Below are positions 10,420 through 23,286 of a stretch of DNA of 64,000 nt, piece after piece. The stretch lies in the NCBI RefSeq assembly GCF_032854445.1, contig NC_088302.1, positions 11,219,338 to 11,283,337 on the forward strand, read 5' to 3'. The first letter of the stretch is position 1. Every line of letters begins with the position of its first letter. The stretch comes from Liolophura sinensis. Its lineage: Eukaryota; Mollusca; Polyplacophora; Chitonida; Chitonidae. The notes below the pieces were generated by a model. The model was given only the letters and a program-made list of their open reading frames with translations. It did not search any database and was not told the origin of the DNA. A program made the translations under genes and the position numbers.

Positions 10420-13166
10420 GATAATACTTCTGCAACTTTACTGTTTTGTATCGCTAAAGGGTATTATTGCTTAAACTGCACGGCTATACATTGAACAAGA
10501 TAAACGGTTCGCGGCGTACATAAACCGATGCTTCAATGTTAAAAAACATATCAGGAGTCCATATTTATTTTTGTGCATGTATACACGTCTCTGTTTGATA
10601 TCATTTCACATAAGTCGATGCAATGAAAAAAGAAAAGTGTATCTTTTGACTTTGAATGCGTATGTGAGTTTACTGTAGGTTAGTTTTAGATTGTCGTGAT
10701 CTTGAAGGAGCTTTAGACGTATGTTGACCAATACGTATACCTACATGTATACCTGGGACTGATACAACAAAGCCAGTTTTGATTGAAGTCAAAATTCGAA
10801 ATGTGATTTAAACGCAAATTTTTGACGGTTGAATTTAAAATAGTGATCAAGTGTCATTCTAGGACAAGCCTGTCCAAATTTCTACTTTTTTGGCCCATAA
10901 ATAGCGTATTGTTCTGCTGAAAAGAAAAACCGATTTGTGATATTGACCGGCTCCCTGAAACCAGTGTGAACGAAGGGGGCCTTGACCTGGTGGGATGGTA
11001 TTTACAGGTTAGGCTGATAGACAGGGCAGTGGTTTGCGTACTCCAGGCATGGTGCCTGCTATGTTACTCGACGAAAACAGAATATTTAAAGTTGTTATCC
11101 GAACCAGAGAACATTAGTTATAACTCGTCAGGAAGCTGACGATGATGTACCCATACGTATTGGGTATTTTACACCTGTGTCTTTATAGGCCTACACTTGT
11201 ACATAAAACTTGCACTGCTCCCTCTGCAAAGATTCTTACTCGAACGTCTTTGATTTGTCCAACATTTGAAGTAATTTATGTGTATATTCTTGTTAAATTG
11301 TCAAATTGATCTTCAAAAATCTCGATCTGATTTTGGTGGATACTGGTTTATCAGGTGTCATGTTTAACAGTATTCTGTTTTATTTTCAGGTATAATTATA
11401 TGTAAGTGCGTAAGTATAGTATGGTATGTACCTAACACGTGTTTTGGCTGGATGATTTCTAAATGTTAAATAAGCATAGCAGAATATCTAATATGTTTTT
11501 GGCGCCTTTGTGTGATGTCTAACACATTTCATTCATTAAGATTATAGTTCTAGCGATTTAATGGATGCTATGAAAAAAAAAGATTAAGTTATGTGCATGG
11601 TGTATGGATAAGCACACATGTATATCTGTATGTATGTTTCTACAGGAAATTTGACAGCCTGAGACTAGTATTGCTAGATTGTATTGTAAGAAATAATACT
11701 ATACGTAACAACAGTGCGATATTTTTGTACCTATAACATCTGTAGTTCACTTTACAAATCTTCGAATGTACTCGTTGTAATTGTACATTTCACGTGGTGG
11801 ACTGTGACAAACTATTCAGCTTGTCTTTGCTTGATTTATTCCACAGTGCATTGAAGGGCAATATTTCAAGGCTTCCTCAGAACTAAAGTGACATGTTACC
11901 TCTTCTATAAGACTTGATATCGTGTATATCCTGTGTAAACGCGTCTGTGTGGGACATTCAACTGTGTTTAATGTTCTGCACTTGACACGATGGGACAGCC
12001 ATACCCCCAAACTGTTCGATCCCATGAAAGCTTTTTGTCAGTTTACCTTATTCAGTGTAAATATTTGGTCCTTTTTAAACTTCAAGAAAAATGCTCTCAC
12101 ATAAGCAATAATGCTCTTGTTAAATATATTTCTATAGTTACGGCGAGGCCGGTAGATCAGGATCAATCCTTGATTGAGTCACACCTAAGACTTTAAAAGA
12201 GGAAGTTGTAACTTCCTCGCTTGGCGTTCAGGATGGGATAGTGCAACGACTGGTTGACCCGTATCAGTATAATGGCTCAGGCGGGGCGGCTTACTTGCCT
12301 CCGGTAAGTCGTCTCAGTGAAGCAGCACTAAATAAAAGAGCGGTGGAAATCCGCCCTGCAACAAGGAGGCATGTACATTACACGTACATGCACCCTAATA
12401 ATTCCTTCGTCGTCATATGACTGAAAAATTGTTGAGTACGACGTTAAACCCCAAGCACTCACTCACTCACTCTATAGTTACGGTTTCCTGCATTTTTGTC
12501 TCGGAATTTAGTTCTCTAAATCTGGCCGATCGGTAAAGCTATGTCATGATTGGTTAACTTAGGTCACGCGAACATAGGCCTTTGGAGTAAGGGAGCCGTC
12601 GCAGTATTTGCAGATAACACACATCATCTCAAACGGTCCAAACATCTAACCATATAATAATACATCCTTTGGTGAATACCACTATATTTAGTGGTAAATA
12701 TATGGATGATTGGGTGTTATATGTAGACAAAATACCGTGGTTTAATATGGGAAGTTGGGTTTCTGAAAGTTGTGTCATCTTCCACCCCAATCAATACCAA
12801 GCCTAATGCATCAGAACATATGTTATTTATGGGTGATACATCAGCGAAAGTCTAGTACCTGTATATGGCAAATCCACTTTGACTGCGAATGTCTTTGCGC
12901 CGGATTAAAGAAGTATGTGTTACAGGCAATACTGACTTATGTTAATTGATCTTGTGCTTGATCAATGTGTTGGTTTAGGATAAGAGATAAAAGCATCAAC
13001 ATATCGACACTCGAGCTTATAACTGATTGATGACCTGTATAACTATGTGATTGGTGTTACAGTATGTATTCATGTATATGTCTGTACTGTGTCTAGGCTA
13101 CATCGAATATGACAATCTGAGCTGTCTGCCTTTTCATGTCTACATGTAAATCTGTGAGGAATGATA
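10420..13166. repeat. right copy of the direct repeat, interrupted by extra blocks
   Basis: It matches 1-826 in the same order. Blocks not present in the left copy are at about 10576-10691, 10786-11196 and 11682-13062. The last block contains a full SINE with its own target-site duplication. Whether these are insertions here or deletions on the left cannot be decided from two copies. Confidence 0.8.
12144..12470 (+). mobile_element. full-length SINE, (ACTC)n-tailed family
   Basis: A 327-bp element flanked by perfect 13-bp duplications 'tctatagttacgg' at 12131-12143 and 12471-12483. It ends 'gacgttaaaccccaagcact' followed by (ACTC)n. A second, inverted copy is at 34746-35066. Together the two copies define the family. 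Its short tail repeat and target-site duplication indicate retroposition. Confidence 0.9.
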
Positions 13167-14510
13167 GTACATGTAGTTATATTCGTACAAGAACAGGTAT
13201 AGGTCAGCCAAAAGCGGTTCGCAATTTGTACCCATCGTACACTGTTGATATATGTTTTCCCACGAATTTCACATAGATGTTATTGAGGAGAAATTCAGGC
13301 AACTCGATTTACAACGAAACATCCCTGAATGATGACCCGACCATCTAAAATGTGTCACTATTTTGATATGCTCGAAATTATATTCAACGTTATGTAAAAC
13401 CGCAAGTAAAGAAATGACCACAGATGTTCCGATAAGACACTTGAGGAATGGTTCGTCCAGATCAAAGGTAGAGGCGAATGGAACTGATCCTGAAACTCTT
13501 TGGCTTCCTTGCACAGATTGGGTAGATCCAAAACATTGAAATCCACTTATTTTTACACTTCGTGACGACAACACAGCATTTCGAGGCTGTATTTCACCAG
13601 TCACATGTGACCATTATCCAGACATCGCACTATGGTCGCTTCTCCAGTTTAGCCTCTATACTGTAAGTTTTTTTAATATATATTTCGTGTACTCCAGTAC
13701 TGACAACCATACTAATAGTAGCTTAACTAATAGTAACACTAAAATTTGGCACCTACGTATTATTAAGAAATGTACATGTTAATTTATTGTATTACTTCCA
13801 TCATAGTGATGGACTGATTAGTAGCTGTTTTACGCCCTGCTCAAGGTTTTTAGCCTATAGATATAGAATGACGGTCATTTTTGTGGGAAGAGAAAACCTG
13901 AGGGTCATCTGGATTAGACTCGCGATCAGATTATTCATAGTCTTGATGGTTTCAGCGAACATTGCGCTTTAACCATCTCAGCCACCGAATGTTAATGTAC
14001 TAAGGTCTGACGATGATCATTAAAATCATGAAGCAATCACCGGAGTAACCATCTGGTCTTGTCCTGCCAGGTGTAAAATACCTTATTTATTACCTACATG
14101 GTGTAGGTCATCCATCAGGTTACCAAACCTGTTGAAATAGTGTACAGGTCAGCTGTTCATGACTTATAGCACAAAATAAATTAAGTTATATATTGTTCTT
14201 TGTTATTGGACAGGTGAGGCATTTCGAAGCAATTACTGTGTTCCAAATTGGAATACTTCCAGAAAAGGGTCCATGCCAATAGTCGATTATTTCAAAGGCA
14301 CATACATCCGTGTAAATCTTCCTTCCTTCGTAGGCGTAATTTGTGGTCGCTGCTCTGGATTTGCTCTCTCTACTGTACATCTTCAGTTATAGTAACAAAA
14401 TACTCCTGTGCGTGGAACATTATTCAGTCCCATTAATTTATATATACAGTGATTTACACAGTAATATATCTTGCCGGATTTATTGTCGAGTACACATCAA
14501 AGGTATAGCG
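13167..14510. other. spacer with pieces of a dispersed repeat
   Basis: No gene is supported. 13602-13680 and, less clearly, 14340-14400 resemble segments at 36620 and 36940. Confidence 0.5.
13602..13680 (+). repeat. dispersed repeat copy A
   Basis: It shares 'atgtgacca.ta.ccaga', 'atcgcactatggtcgcttct' and 'ctctatactgtaagttttt' with 36620-36697 and 36940-37021. Family unknown. Confidence 0.55.
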
Positions 14511-14755
14511 GGGGCCTCCGTGGCCAAGGGGGTTAGCACGCCAGCGCGGCACAATGACCCAGAAGCCTCTCACCAATTAGGTTGCTGTGATTTCAAGTCC
14601 AGCTCATGCTGGGTTCCTCTCCGGCCGTACGTAGAAAGGTCTGCCAGCAACCTGACAGCGTCTGCATTTTTAAGAACATTTCACTTATACGACGGCGGCC
14701 AGTGAGAGGAAACCGGGCTGAGACGGGGGAAACCCACGACCATCCGCAGGTTGTT
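14511..14755 (+). mobile_element. rearranged SINE: forward head, inverted 3' body
   Basis: 14511-14654 is a forward tRNA-like SINE head (A-box-like 'tggccaaggggg', B-box-like 'atttcaagtcc') running to 'ccagcaacctg'. After ~17 unrelated bases, 14672-14755 is the reverse complement of the rest of the body, ending 'catccgcaggttg'. The two parts overlap in 'caacctg', and the AT tail is missing. Confidence 0.8.
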
Positions 14756-14759
14756 CAAG

Positions 14760-16918
14760 TAATAGAATATGTACCAGAATAAACTGCTGACATAGCACAG
14801 AATACGTTCTAGCATCACTCGAACAGCATACTTTGGGTTAAATTTGACAAAATACTTTTTTGACAGTATTTGCTACTTTCTAGTCAACTACTGCTCAACA
14901 TATTCGAATCCACCAAGGCTCTTGTCGATTTACAGCGATATAACGATTCTTTCCATAATGAACTCGTCGCAGAAATTTAGCGATAAAAGCCTCATCAGTG
15001 CCATACCAATCATGAACGATATACACAACCTTGCTTCAGTGGTGTTCCTTAATCGATTGGTTTAAGGATATTCAATCAAACATCCTCACTCTAAGTTTTT
15101 CTTTAAATTTTTACATTGAGTATAGTTCTCCTGTAGATTAGTATAGATAGTGTTCAGAATCATTGGCACTCTGTTTCGTAATTTTGTCTAGTTCCGCTTT
15201 AACCGGACATCGTGTTGAATAATATCGCCACGTTGAATGCATGAACAGTTGAATTCAAAACACAACTGCGATACATATTACGTTATGAGCTTAAGCATGA
15301 TACACGATTTGGATAAGTATTAAATCCATTTGCCTAGAACATCCTTTCTGGCTTTTCGTTATCATTTAAAACAATAGACTGCTTCTCTCAAAAACAGTGC
15401 TCGGACTTATTGGCTTACAGTATGGACGCCTAGATTCTTGTATAATGCGGTTTGAATCGGCAGGCCGAATGATAGATGAGGCCGATGAGACAAGCCAGTT
15501 GGTAAGGAAAACCTGGTTTGTTACGTCATTCGCTCATCTGAAAACGGCGTATATCTCTAGGCCTTGTCAGACCATGTTTGTTTTCCATGTAGCACTTAAA
15601 AGTAACTTATCAGGGCTCTTCTAAACGCCGGTCTCCGAAGAAACATCACTTTAATGGAAGCCGCATTGGACTGATCTCAGAGAGGAAGATATCCCTTGTC
15701 ACTTTCGATTCACCCTCACCATTCCGTTACGTGTGGCTGCTAAAAGCAAAGCTATCGCCTTACAATCATCAATCACTACATTGCAGAATAGATCCAGTGT
15801 AAGCACTTTGATCGTGATGGCTCTAACAATACCGACCCCGTGGCGAAAGTTTCTTCACTTCAATCCCATTGTTTCCAGCCCACGGAAACCCTTCTTGCAC
15901 AAACAAATACAGCCTAATATAGGAGAGGCTTTATCTATATCTGTTTATTACCACAGTGGTTCATAAACAAACTAAATAACAGCGAGCCTTACAATAGACT
16001 TGATTAAGAAATGAAAGAACTAATTTAGCAAAGATAACTTTATGAGGTGCTTACGCATCAAGCCTATCAAAGCTTATTGTCCGTGGCCATTTATCGTTTG
16101 TGGCCTATATCGACTCATACGCCAAGGATTTGGTTAAAATGCAGTTCTGTTCGTTTGCTTGGCACTTTACCTTGAAAATGAATTAATTGTTATCTGTAAG
16201 GAGGTAAATATCACAATGCATACCATAGTATATACAATCATCGTGCCTTTTGTGTTGTTACTGGTTTGGCCACACCAATCCACAACAGATCACGGTGTAT
16301 TTCGTATTTATCAAACACCTTAACACTTAAGTTATAAATTGCAAGTTCTTATAAAGCAAAGCTTAAAACAGAAAATAACTCAAATCATGGTTAATTCATT
16401 GTTCTGCATCAGTGTACGAATTTTAAACTGTCTGAACATTTTAAATTATAGCTATGTTGAAGTTTTTTCTTAAGTCTAAAGATAAATATAGGACCTGAAT
16501 AGGGCAATATTCAAGAACCAGCTTTCTGAACTGAGAGAGTCTTAAACTGCTCGTTTGGTAAGAGTCCATCGGACCATACGTAACAATGGACAAATGTATT
16601 CTACATAAATGTCTGCAATAATTTTTAAAAATTCATTTTTGATGTTTAATTTGACGAGACAATTCTACCAAGTTCAACGTGATGGGCTGGTACATAAAAT
16701 GCATACTGTCTTATGATGGGAATTCAGCTGTAATACGTATTAACAATGATAAACACGAACCTTTCTGTTGGAAAGGTTAGACCTATCCATAAACCGTCAT
16801 TCTTAAATTTGCAACTCCTAATCAATACTTCAAGCTTCCCGAGTTACCGAAGTGGGGGAAACCTATATTGTCATTAAACGGAGACCAGAAATACATCAGT
16901 TTGTCAAAGGAAACATTT
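14760..16918. other. spacer, nothing recognised
   Basis: Open frames at 15397-15624 and 15733-15966 have mildly coding-like composition but no frame-compatible splice partners or known motifs. No repeat was identified. Confidence 0.45.
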
Positions 16919-16930
16919 AATCTTCCATCG

Positions 16931-17140
16931 CACCAATGCGGTCGCTGTGAGTTCAAGTCCAGCTCATGCTGGCTTCCTCTCCGGCCGAACGTGGAAAGGC
17001 CTGCAAGAAACCTGCGGATAGTCGTGGGTTTCCCCCCCCGGCTCTGGCCGGTTTCCACCCACCATAATGCTGGCCGCCGTCGTATAAGTGAAATATTCTT
17101 GAGTACGGCGTAAAACATCAATCAAATAAATAAATAAATA
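16931..17140 (+). mobile_element. 5'-truncated SINE with target-site duplication
   Basis: It begins inside the head at 'caccaatgcggtcgctgtga' and runs through the body to 'gtacggcgtaaaacatcaat' and an (AAAT)n tail. Perfect 12-bp duplications 'aatcttccatcg' flank it at 16919-16930 and 17141-17152. The short frames here on both strands are SINE-derived. Confidence 0.93.
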
Positions 17141-17144
17141 AATC

Positions 17145-20000
17145 TTCCATCGTGTCCATGTGGACATAACATATCTGTAAGCCTCTCCCCAAGCGAGCGC
17201 TATAGCCTAGCTACAATGCACTGTCTTGAGTTCACGCATTGTAACAGGTTTTTACGAGGTCACTTGGGTCGGCGTACAAGTGAAAGATCCTACAGCATGG
17301 TATACGGCACAGCACAAACGTATAAATAAATAAATAGAATTTTCATCATTACAATCTATGAAAACGCCAGTTACGTATTAATCTGTTTCTTAATTGCATT
17401 TTTTTGTTGTTGTCTAAAAACATTTCAAATCAGATATAACCTGCGTTTACATGATAGACTTCTTTTAGGGCATTAATTACATGTAGTTCGCGTGTGGTGT
17501 ATATCACGTGTTGAAATCTTGTAATGGATTCTATCCTCAATGTGGTTTACCGACGGTTCCAATTTTCTTAGAGGGCTAATCTTCATGTTATATAGGCTGT
17601 CCCCTCTATACGTATCCAGTTATAGGCCTATACTGTCCTCGTGTGTTACTCGGATAGCGTTACTCCGCTACACTTCATCGTTGGTTCGCAAGAATCTGTG
17701 GTCAATAAATCAGTTAAATTAATCAATGAAGAAGTGGATTAATCCAGCTAATTGTGTTCATCCCATGGTAGGTTTTTTATCTGTTGTATTTTTTTTTCAC
17801 TGTCAATTCAGCACAGACAGATTCTCACTTCTTACGTTATCAACGCGAAAACTTGACATGTGACAGTGTCGCCATGGAAATCCTCATCTAGGCTACCCTA
17901 TATCTGTCGACTGGGTCCAACCTGATCAACATCCCCCACCCCCCAAACACCACCCTCCTTCCAGATATTCCATTTAATTAGCCGGGCTTCCCATGAATGG
18001 AGCCGCCATCCAAATGGTACCATACCGTAGCAGACTTCCTATAATCCATCTGACAGACTTGAAACAACACATTCCAATTATGCACGCCTGGATTTTAATT
18101 GGGAAACTCGCCGCCATCTAAACGGGCTCCATGACAGTTCACTCGAGCTATGTGTTGATTATTGGTTAATTACAACTCTACCTGTTAACCATGCGACATG
18201 AGGAATTACATTCGCGTTAAAGCTGGATATATGGTCAATACATATACGATTGTTAAGGGATCGTATTTTTCACATGCTTCCGTAACTGCTCTTTTTCCAT
18301 TTAAACACCTGGAATAAATGCACAGTTAGTTGTAACACTCAAAGCTTGGTCCTATTGTTACGATTTCACCGAAATCCCCGAAAATTAGATTTAAATTTAC
18401 TTATTTTAATTATAATAAAGAATGGTAATTTTTAATGAAACACTTCTCGGTAAGCACTGAAAAGGACATATCGCCCTATAGGCTATATAGGATATAATGT
18501 TCATAGCTGAGACAGGAGTCTCTATGTACCAGTCGTTCAATGAGTCGTTGACGTTAACATTGCTGTCATTCTACACGCTCACAATTCGCCTCTACATAAT
18601 AAGGTAGGTTGTGGGCTGGGGTGGTGTGAGATCGCGGCTCAGTAGTAAGGTGTGCCATTCCAACACGCTATGCCGCTTCAGTCCCAGTGCATTTCACCTC
18701 GGCTCGTATTGCGCTGTGGACTGCACACATGCACTGAGCCGTCTGCACAATCTTACAATTGTTGAAGGTCACTTGTGGCCCATCTATATGGTGTGCAATC
18801 TTCATGTCACATGCCACGAAGTTTGTCAGTAACGTACCAAAGGTGGTTATGGTTTCCCCGGACAATCGAGTTTCCTGCACCTATTGAACTGAGGGCAAAA
18901 GTCTGATCTAGAAACATATGATGATCTGCAAGCTAATTCATCTTTTAATGATTTAAAATAAGCGTGGCGCAGTTTTTTCAAAGGTAATTAAGATGTCACT
19001 ATAAAGCCCAAGGCATGCCCATGTTTTTTGGAAATCGGAGTAGGCCTATAGACAACCTTTATGCCGTATAGAACCGTCCATTTGTAATGGAATCCAGTGC
19101 ATTTCTAAAGAGCTCAAGTCTTGTTTCCAGTGACAGAGAGGCTGCAACGTGACCAGTGTAGTGAAAACTTGATATTTACAGACGGCAATTGAACATTAAG
19201 AGAGCGTCGTACCCAACTTTGCATGACGACAGGGAGTTTTCGGTGATTTTTCTCTCATGATTTAAACAAGCAGATTGGATTAATTTTCGAAGGCATTAGC
19301 TAACAGACGTTCGAATGAAGCGCATCGCACTATTTTATCCGGCACATGAACATCTGCACGAGGTAGAACATCGCTGTTCCGGAGATACCGTTGACTCGTG
19401 TTGAACGCCAGGCATTTCGCGGAGCGACTCTGACGTCACACTCAGCCAATCATGTAATGGATACTTGAAATGGGCTGAAACAGACACTGAATGGGCTGTG
19501 GGATAAAGCAAGTTGGCCAGTCGATGCTTCATGCGATGAGATAAATATACAGTCGAGTGTATACTTGCACAGACATACATGGAGAAGAAAGACCCCTAGC
19601 TAGTATAATAGCCTGCACATCTGGTGCGTTCTGCTATCCATGGGTGTCTTGTTCTTCTGATGGGTCTTAATGGATTGCAGATTAACACTGGAAAAAGTGG
19701 CCCAGCGATTACGTTGGTAATTATCCAAAACGGTTGAAAAGCAGCTATATATAGTACATGAAATTCGCGAAAGGTGGAGAAGATTTCACAATGCCCTGAC
19801 GATGTTAGACCTTTACTGGTTTGGACACTAGTCTAAAGGAATCTACGGAAGAAATGAAAGTAAGTAACAGCTTTAATTTTCATCGAACTCCCATTGGAAC
19901 TTTATAGCTTTTATTAGTATATCTTCCAAAATTCACAGGCAGGAAATATAATTTTCCATTAACACTATGATATTTTCTCACCAAGTTTATTGACACTTTT
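17145..20000. other. gene-poor spacer with a possible conserved non-coding block
   Basis: No gene is supported. The part around 17860-18260 has higher GC, an X-box-like site and several TAATT-type motifs, and could be regulatory. The rest shows nothing I can name. Confidence 0.4.
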
Positions 20001-20001
20001 A

Positions 20002-20193
20002 TGCGGTCGCTATGAGTTCAAGTCCAGCCCATGCTGGCTTCCTCTCCGGCCGTACGTGGGAAGGTTTAACAGCAACCTGCGGATGGTCGTGGGTTTCCTC
20101 CGGGCTCTGACCGGTTTCCAACCACCACAATGCTGTCGTATAAGGGAAATATTCTTGAGCACGGCGTAAAACACCAATCAAATAAATAAATAC
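20002..20193 (+). mobile_element. 5'-truncated SINE with target-site duplication
   Basis: Same family and similar truncation point as the copy at 16931. It is flanked by perfect 11-bp duplications 'tgacactttta' at 19991-20001 and 20194-20204. Its 'gccgc' block before 'gtcgtataag' is deleted. Confidence 0.93.
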
Positions 20194-20204
20194 TGACACT
20201 TTTA

Positions 20205-22050
20205 CAGCGTTTTCACACTTTTACAGCATTTTGGCTGGTTTATTCGCTGAAGTGTGTATATTCTACAGCTTGTGACCGCATTTGGTACGCTACACAGTGA
20301 TCAAAATGCCGTTGTCTTAAGCCATGAAGCGAAGAGAATGTGTTCCAGGAACTGATTCCACTGTGCACAGCTTGGACCCGAGTGACTTTACGAGTGTCGA
20401 ACTCTCCATTCAGTCTAAATGATAAACATGACAAACTCAATAGTGACGTAGATGTATCTCACTAATTTCACAGACAGTGAATCATGATAGTTTTGTCAGC
20501 GCTTTTTTTGTTACTAGATGTGATGTACGTATTGCAAGCTCCCACTGTTTTGGCTGTGGCTTTATGGCATGTGGTTTGAATTGCATATAGCGAATGGAGG
20601 TCAGTCCCGTTTCCTTCATACATAAAATTAACCACATCGTCGTACAAGAGAAAAAATTTTAAAAAAAAAAGGATAATTACTGACCCGAGGCGCCCATTAT
20701 GGTTGACGAGTAATATAAGAAGGTAGTTTAGACTCCGAGATTCAAAAAACATTCAACCAGGAAAACGAATATACACATTTACTGTCAAAATAGAATGACA
20801 CGTGCATTACATTTAGTTGATTATAGAAGAAAGTGGTAAATTTGGAATAAAGTCAATATAATAAACTGGACCACTGATTTGGTAAGAATCACCAATGTAT
20901 TTCTCAGCATAACCGTAGCTTCCGAGCAAACAAGGTGTTCTACCAAGATGTGCTCAAAGGACACTGGCTCTCTAGATTCTGGCCTTGCGCTCTGCCACGC
21001 AATGCAGCATACATAGTGACATAAGAGAAGGTTGAAGTGCTTGAAACCATAGTTTAGCTCTTAATGCTAATTAATGGATAATGTAACGAACATGCAAGAA
21101 AACGATATTAAGGCCCTTAAATATACCTTAAGCCGGTATCGGAAAAGCAGTCGGTGTGCAGTCATGCGCACTGGACGCTTGTCAAATGCTGATGTTTGGC
21201 CAGGTAACAACTCATTAAAGGATCAGATGTCGCACATGATTTACGCAAGCTTCACATAGATAATTCCCAGTTCAGTACCACACCATTTCCGGTTGCCCTA
21301 TATTTCCCAAAACCCAGCATTTCCGGCTGATTGTTGATTTACTAGGTGAATCACTTAGCCTGTGGTTCACATCTACTGCCATCTGCCTGAAACATTAAAG
21401 AGCTACTTTAGTGTTAAGACATGTAGGTCTTAAAGGCAAGGTTAAATGATAAGCATCGAGGTAGTCGGAATTGCTTTCTTAAATTGTAGAAAAAACGCAT
21501 TGTATTAAAGCCAATGTTGTTAGTTCGGGAGGATAATACGGAAACAAAAGTTTTTTGCCGTTTCCAATTTTGCCTTGTGTGACGTCATGGAAGAACAATT
21601 TGTGTCACCCATCACTGACTTGTAGCACAAATTATGTTGTACTTTCAAACGCGCATGACGTCATTCCAGAGTAACTGCCTTACGCGACGTCTTATCAGCC
21701 TGATTCATCGTCACATAAGGAATATTACTACGTCCCTTCAGGAAAATTTTACAGAATCTACCGAAGATTTTGTTTTTGAGGACTTCATTTATAGAGGATA
21801 AACAGTGTTATTCAGCGTAAATTTGTTTGAACCGTGGTGCTAGCTATATTCCATAGGGTATCCGTCATACCAGTTTAATATTTCAACCTGTCCTCTCTTA
21901 GGGCTGAGGTAGCACTTAGCCTGCGCCTAACGGTATTAAGTCTACATGTATACCTACTCACTTCATTGATACTTGAAAGTGCAAATACTGACCGGCCTCA
22001 AGTTGTACCACTATATACACGAACACATGTCGTATCTGTTGTCTTCAGCA
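20205..22050. other. spacer with two CRE palindromes
   Basis: No gene is supported. TGACGTCA occurs at 21580-21587 and 21656-21663. Nothing else was recognised. Confidence 0.45.
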
Positions 22051-22059
22051 CGATGTCTC

Positions 22060-22810
22060 TGTACACTATTTGTGCCCAACAGTGCCTCTGTGGCACTATT
22101 CCATGGTTGGAGGCAGTGGCATGTCTGGTGTTTTCGGCACGATACTTATGTAAGCTGTAAGTATGGTGGCGCTATACCGTGGTTGGATGCAGTGTCATGT
22201 CTAGGGTCTTCACCACAATGCTTTAGCAAGGTATAACTATGGCGTCACTATACTGTGGTTGGATTAAGGGTGATGTCTGGTGTCTTGGACAAGATCATTC
22301 TGTAAGCTATAAATGTGGCGGTGCTCTGCTGTTATTGGATATAGAGTCATATCTGGTGTCTTTTGCACGATCCTTCTGTAAGCTATAAGAGGGCCTCCGT
22401 GGCTCAGTTGGTTAGCGTCCTAGCGCAGCGTAATGACCCAGAAGCCTCTCACAAATGTGGTCGCTGTGAGTTCAAGTCCAGCTTCTGGTGGCTTCCTCTC
22501 CGGTCGTAAGTGGGAAGGTCTGTCAAAACCAGCGGATGGCCGTGGGTTTCCCCGGGCTCTGCCCGGTTTCCACCCGCCATAATGCTGACTGCCGTCGTAT
22601 AAGTGAAATATTCTTGAGTACGGCATAAAACACCAATCAAATAAATAAATAAATAAAGTAAGCTATAAGTACACTGACAGTAATGTCTTAGGTCTTCGGC
22701 AGTTTGATTCTGTAAACTATAGGAGTGGCGGCAATGTATTGTGAATAGATGGAGTGTCATGACTTGTGTGTTTGGCAAGGTGCTACCGCAAGCCATAATA
22801 ATGGAGGGTG
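22060..22810 (+). repeat. decayed ~85-bp minisatellite split by a SINE
   Basis: Units share 'gtggttggatgcagtgtcat', 'gtctggtgtcttcggcac' and 'gatacttctgtaagctat'. About three to four units lie before the SINE at 22390-22657 and about two after it. A single inverted unit lies at about 37434-37510. Confidence 0.75.
22390..22657 (+). mobile_element. full-length tRNA-derived SINE with target-site duplication
   Basis: About 268 bp. The head 'agggcctccgtggctcagtt' holds an RNA polymerase III A-box (tggctcagttgg). A B-box-like 'gagttcaagtcc' follows, then the body and an (AAAT)n tail. Perfect 12-bp duplications 'gtaagctataag' lie at 22378-22389 and 22658-22669. This is the best reference copy of the family in the window. 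Confidence 0.95.
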
Positions 22811-22814
22811 TAAT

Positions 22815-23286
22815 GTATGTCAACTGCGAGATGCTCCTTTCTGGTGGCCGTCTGCATGCTTCAACGAGACTCGTGTCGTGAAATTACCGAAATGATGCTG
22901 AGTAAACTTAGTGTTCTAGATGGAATATAAAGCTTTCTGGAGACTGACCAAAAATATACTTGGACAAGATTTTGAAATTCATGTATAATTCCAAAAACAC
23001 TTTGATGGAAAAACCCTGTGACATTTAATCATCAACTGAGTTTGCAGATGTTATTTTAACCACTTGCATAACATTGTACAGTTGCCTCCTATTTGACTCC
23101 TAACTAAACCTCTTGGGTCTATATTTTCCGAAAAACGTCAATGAAGAAAATTATAAGGGAAGTCCGGATCTAAACTGATCGCCCGAAGAGATAACGTGTA
23201 AATGAGACAACGCAAAGACTCCCACCATGCAATGTGCGCTCCTGGATCGCACGTGTAAACAATATGATAGATTTAAAGCGATTTGG
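22815..23286. other. spacer, nothing recognised
   Basis: No supported gene or repeat. Confidence 0.5.

Noticed and set aside
1-13166. The direct repeats as LTRs of a retrotransposon enclosing the ten-exon gene
   Set aside because: No TG...CA ends, primer-binding site or gag/pol sequence lies between them, and the enclosed gene has introns.
13269-13604. 111-codon minus-strand frame
   Set aside because: No known motif, overlaps the start of a dispersed repeat, and no paired splice sites in frame.
16822-17167. Open frames on both strands with 'RRTQEYFTYTT' or 'FKSSSCWLPLRP' peptides, also at 14.3, 20.0, 22.4, 23.2, 29.8 and 39.8 kb
   Set aside because: They coincide with SINE copies; the same peptides recur because the element recurs. 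Not genes.
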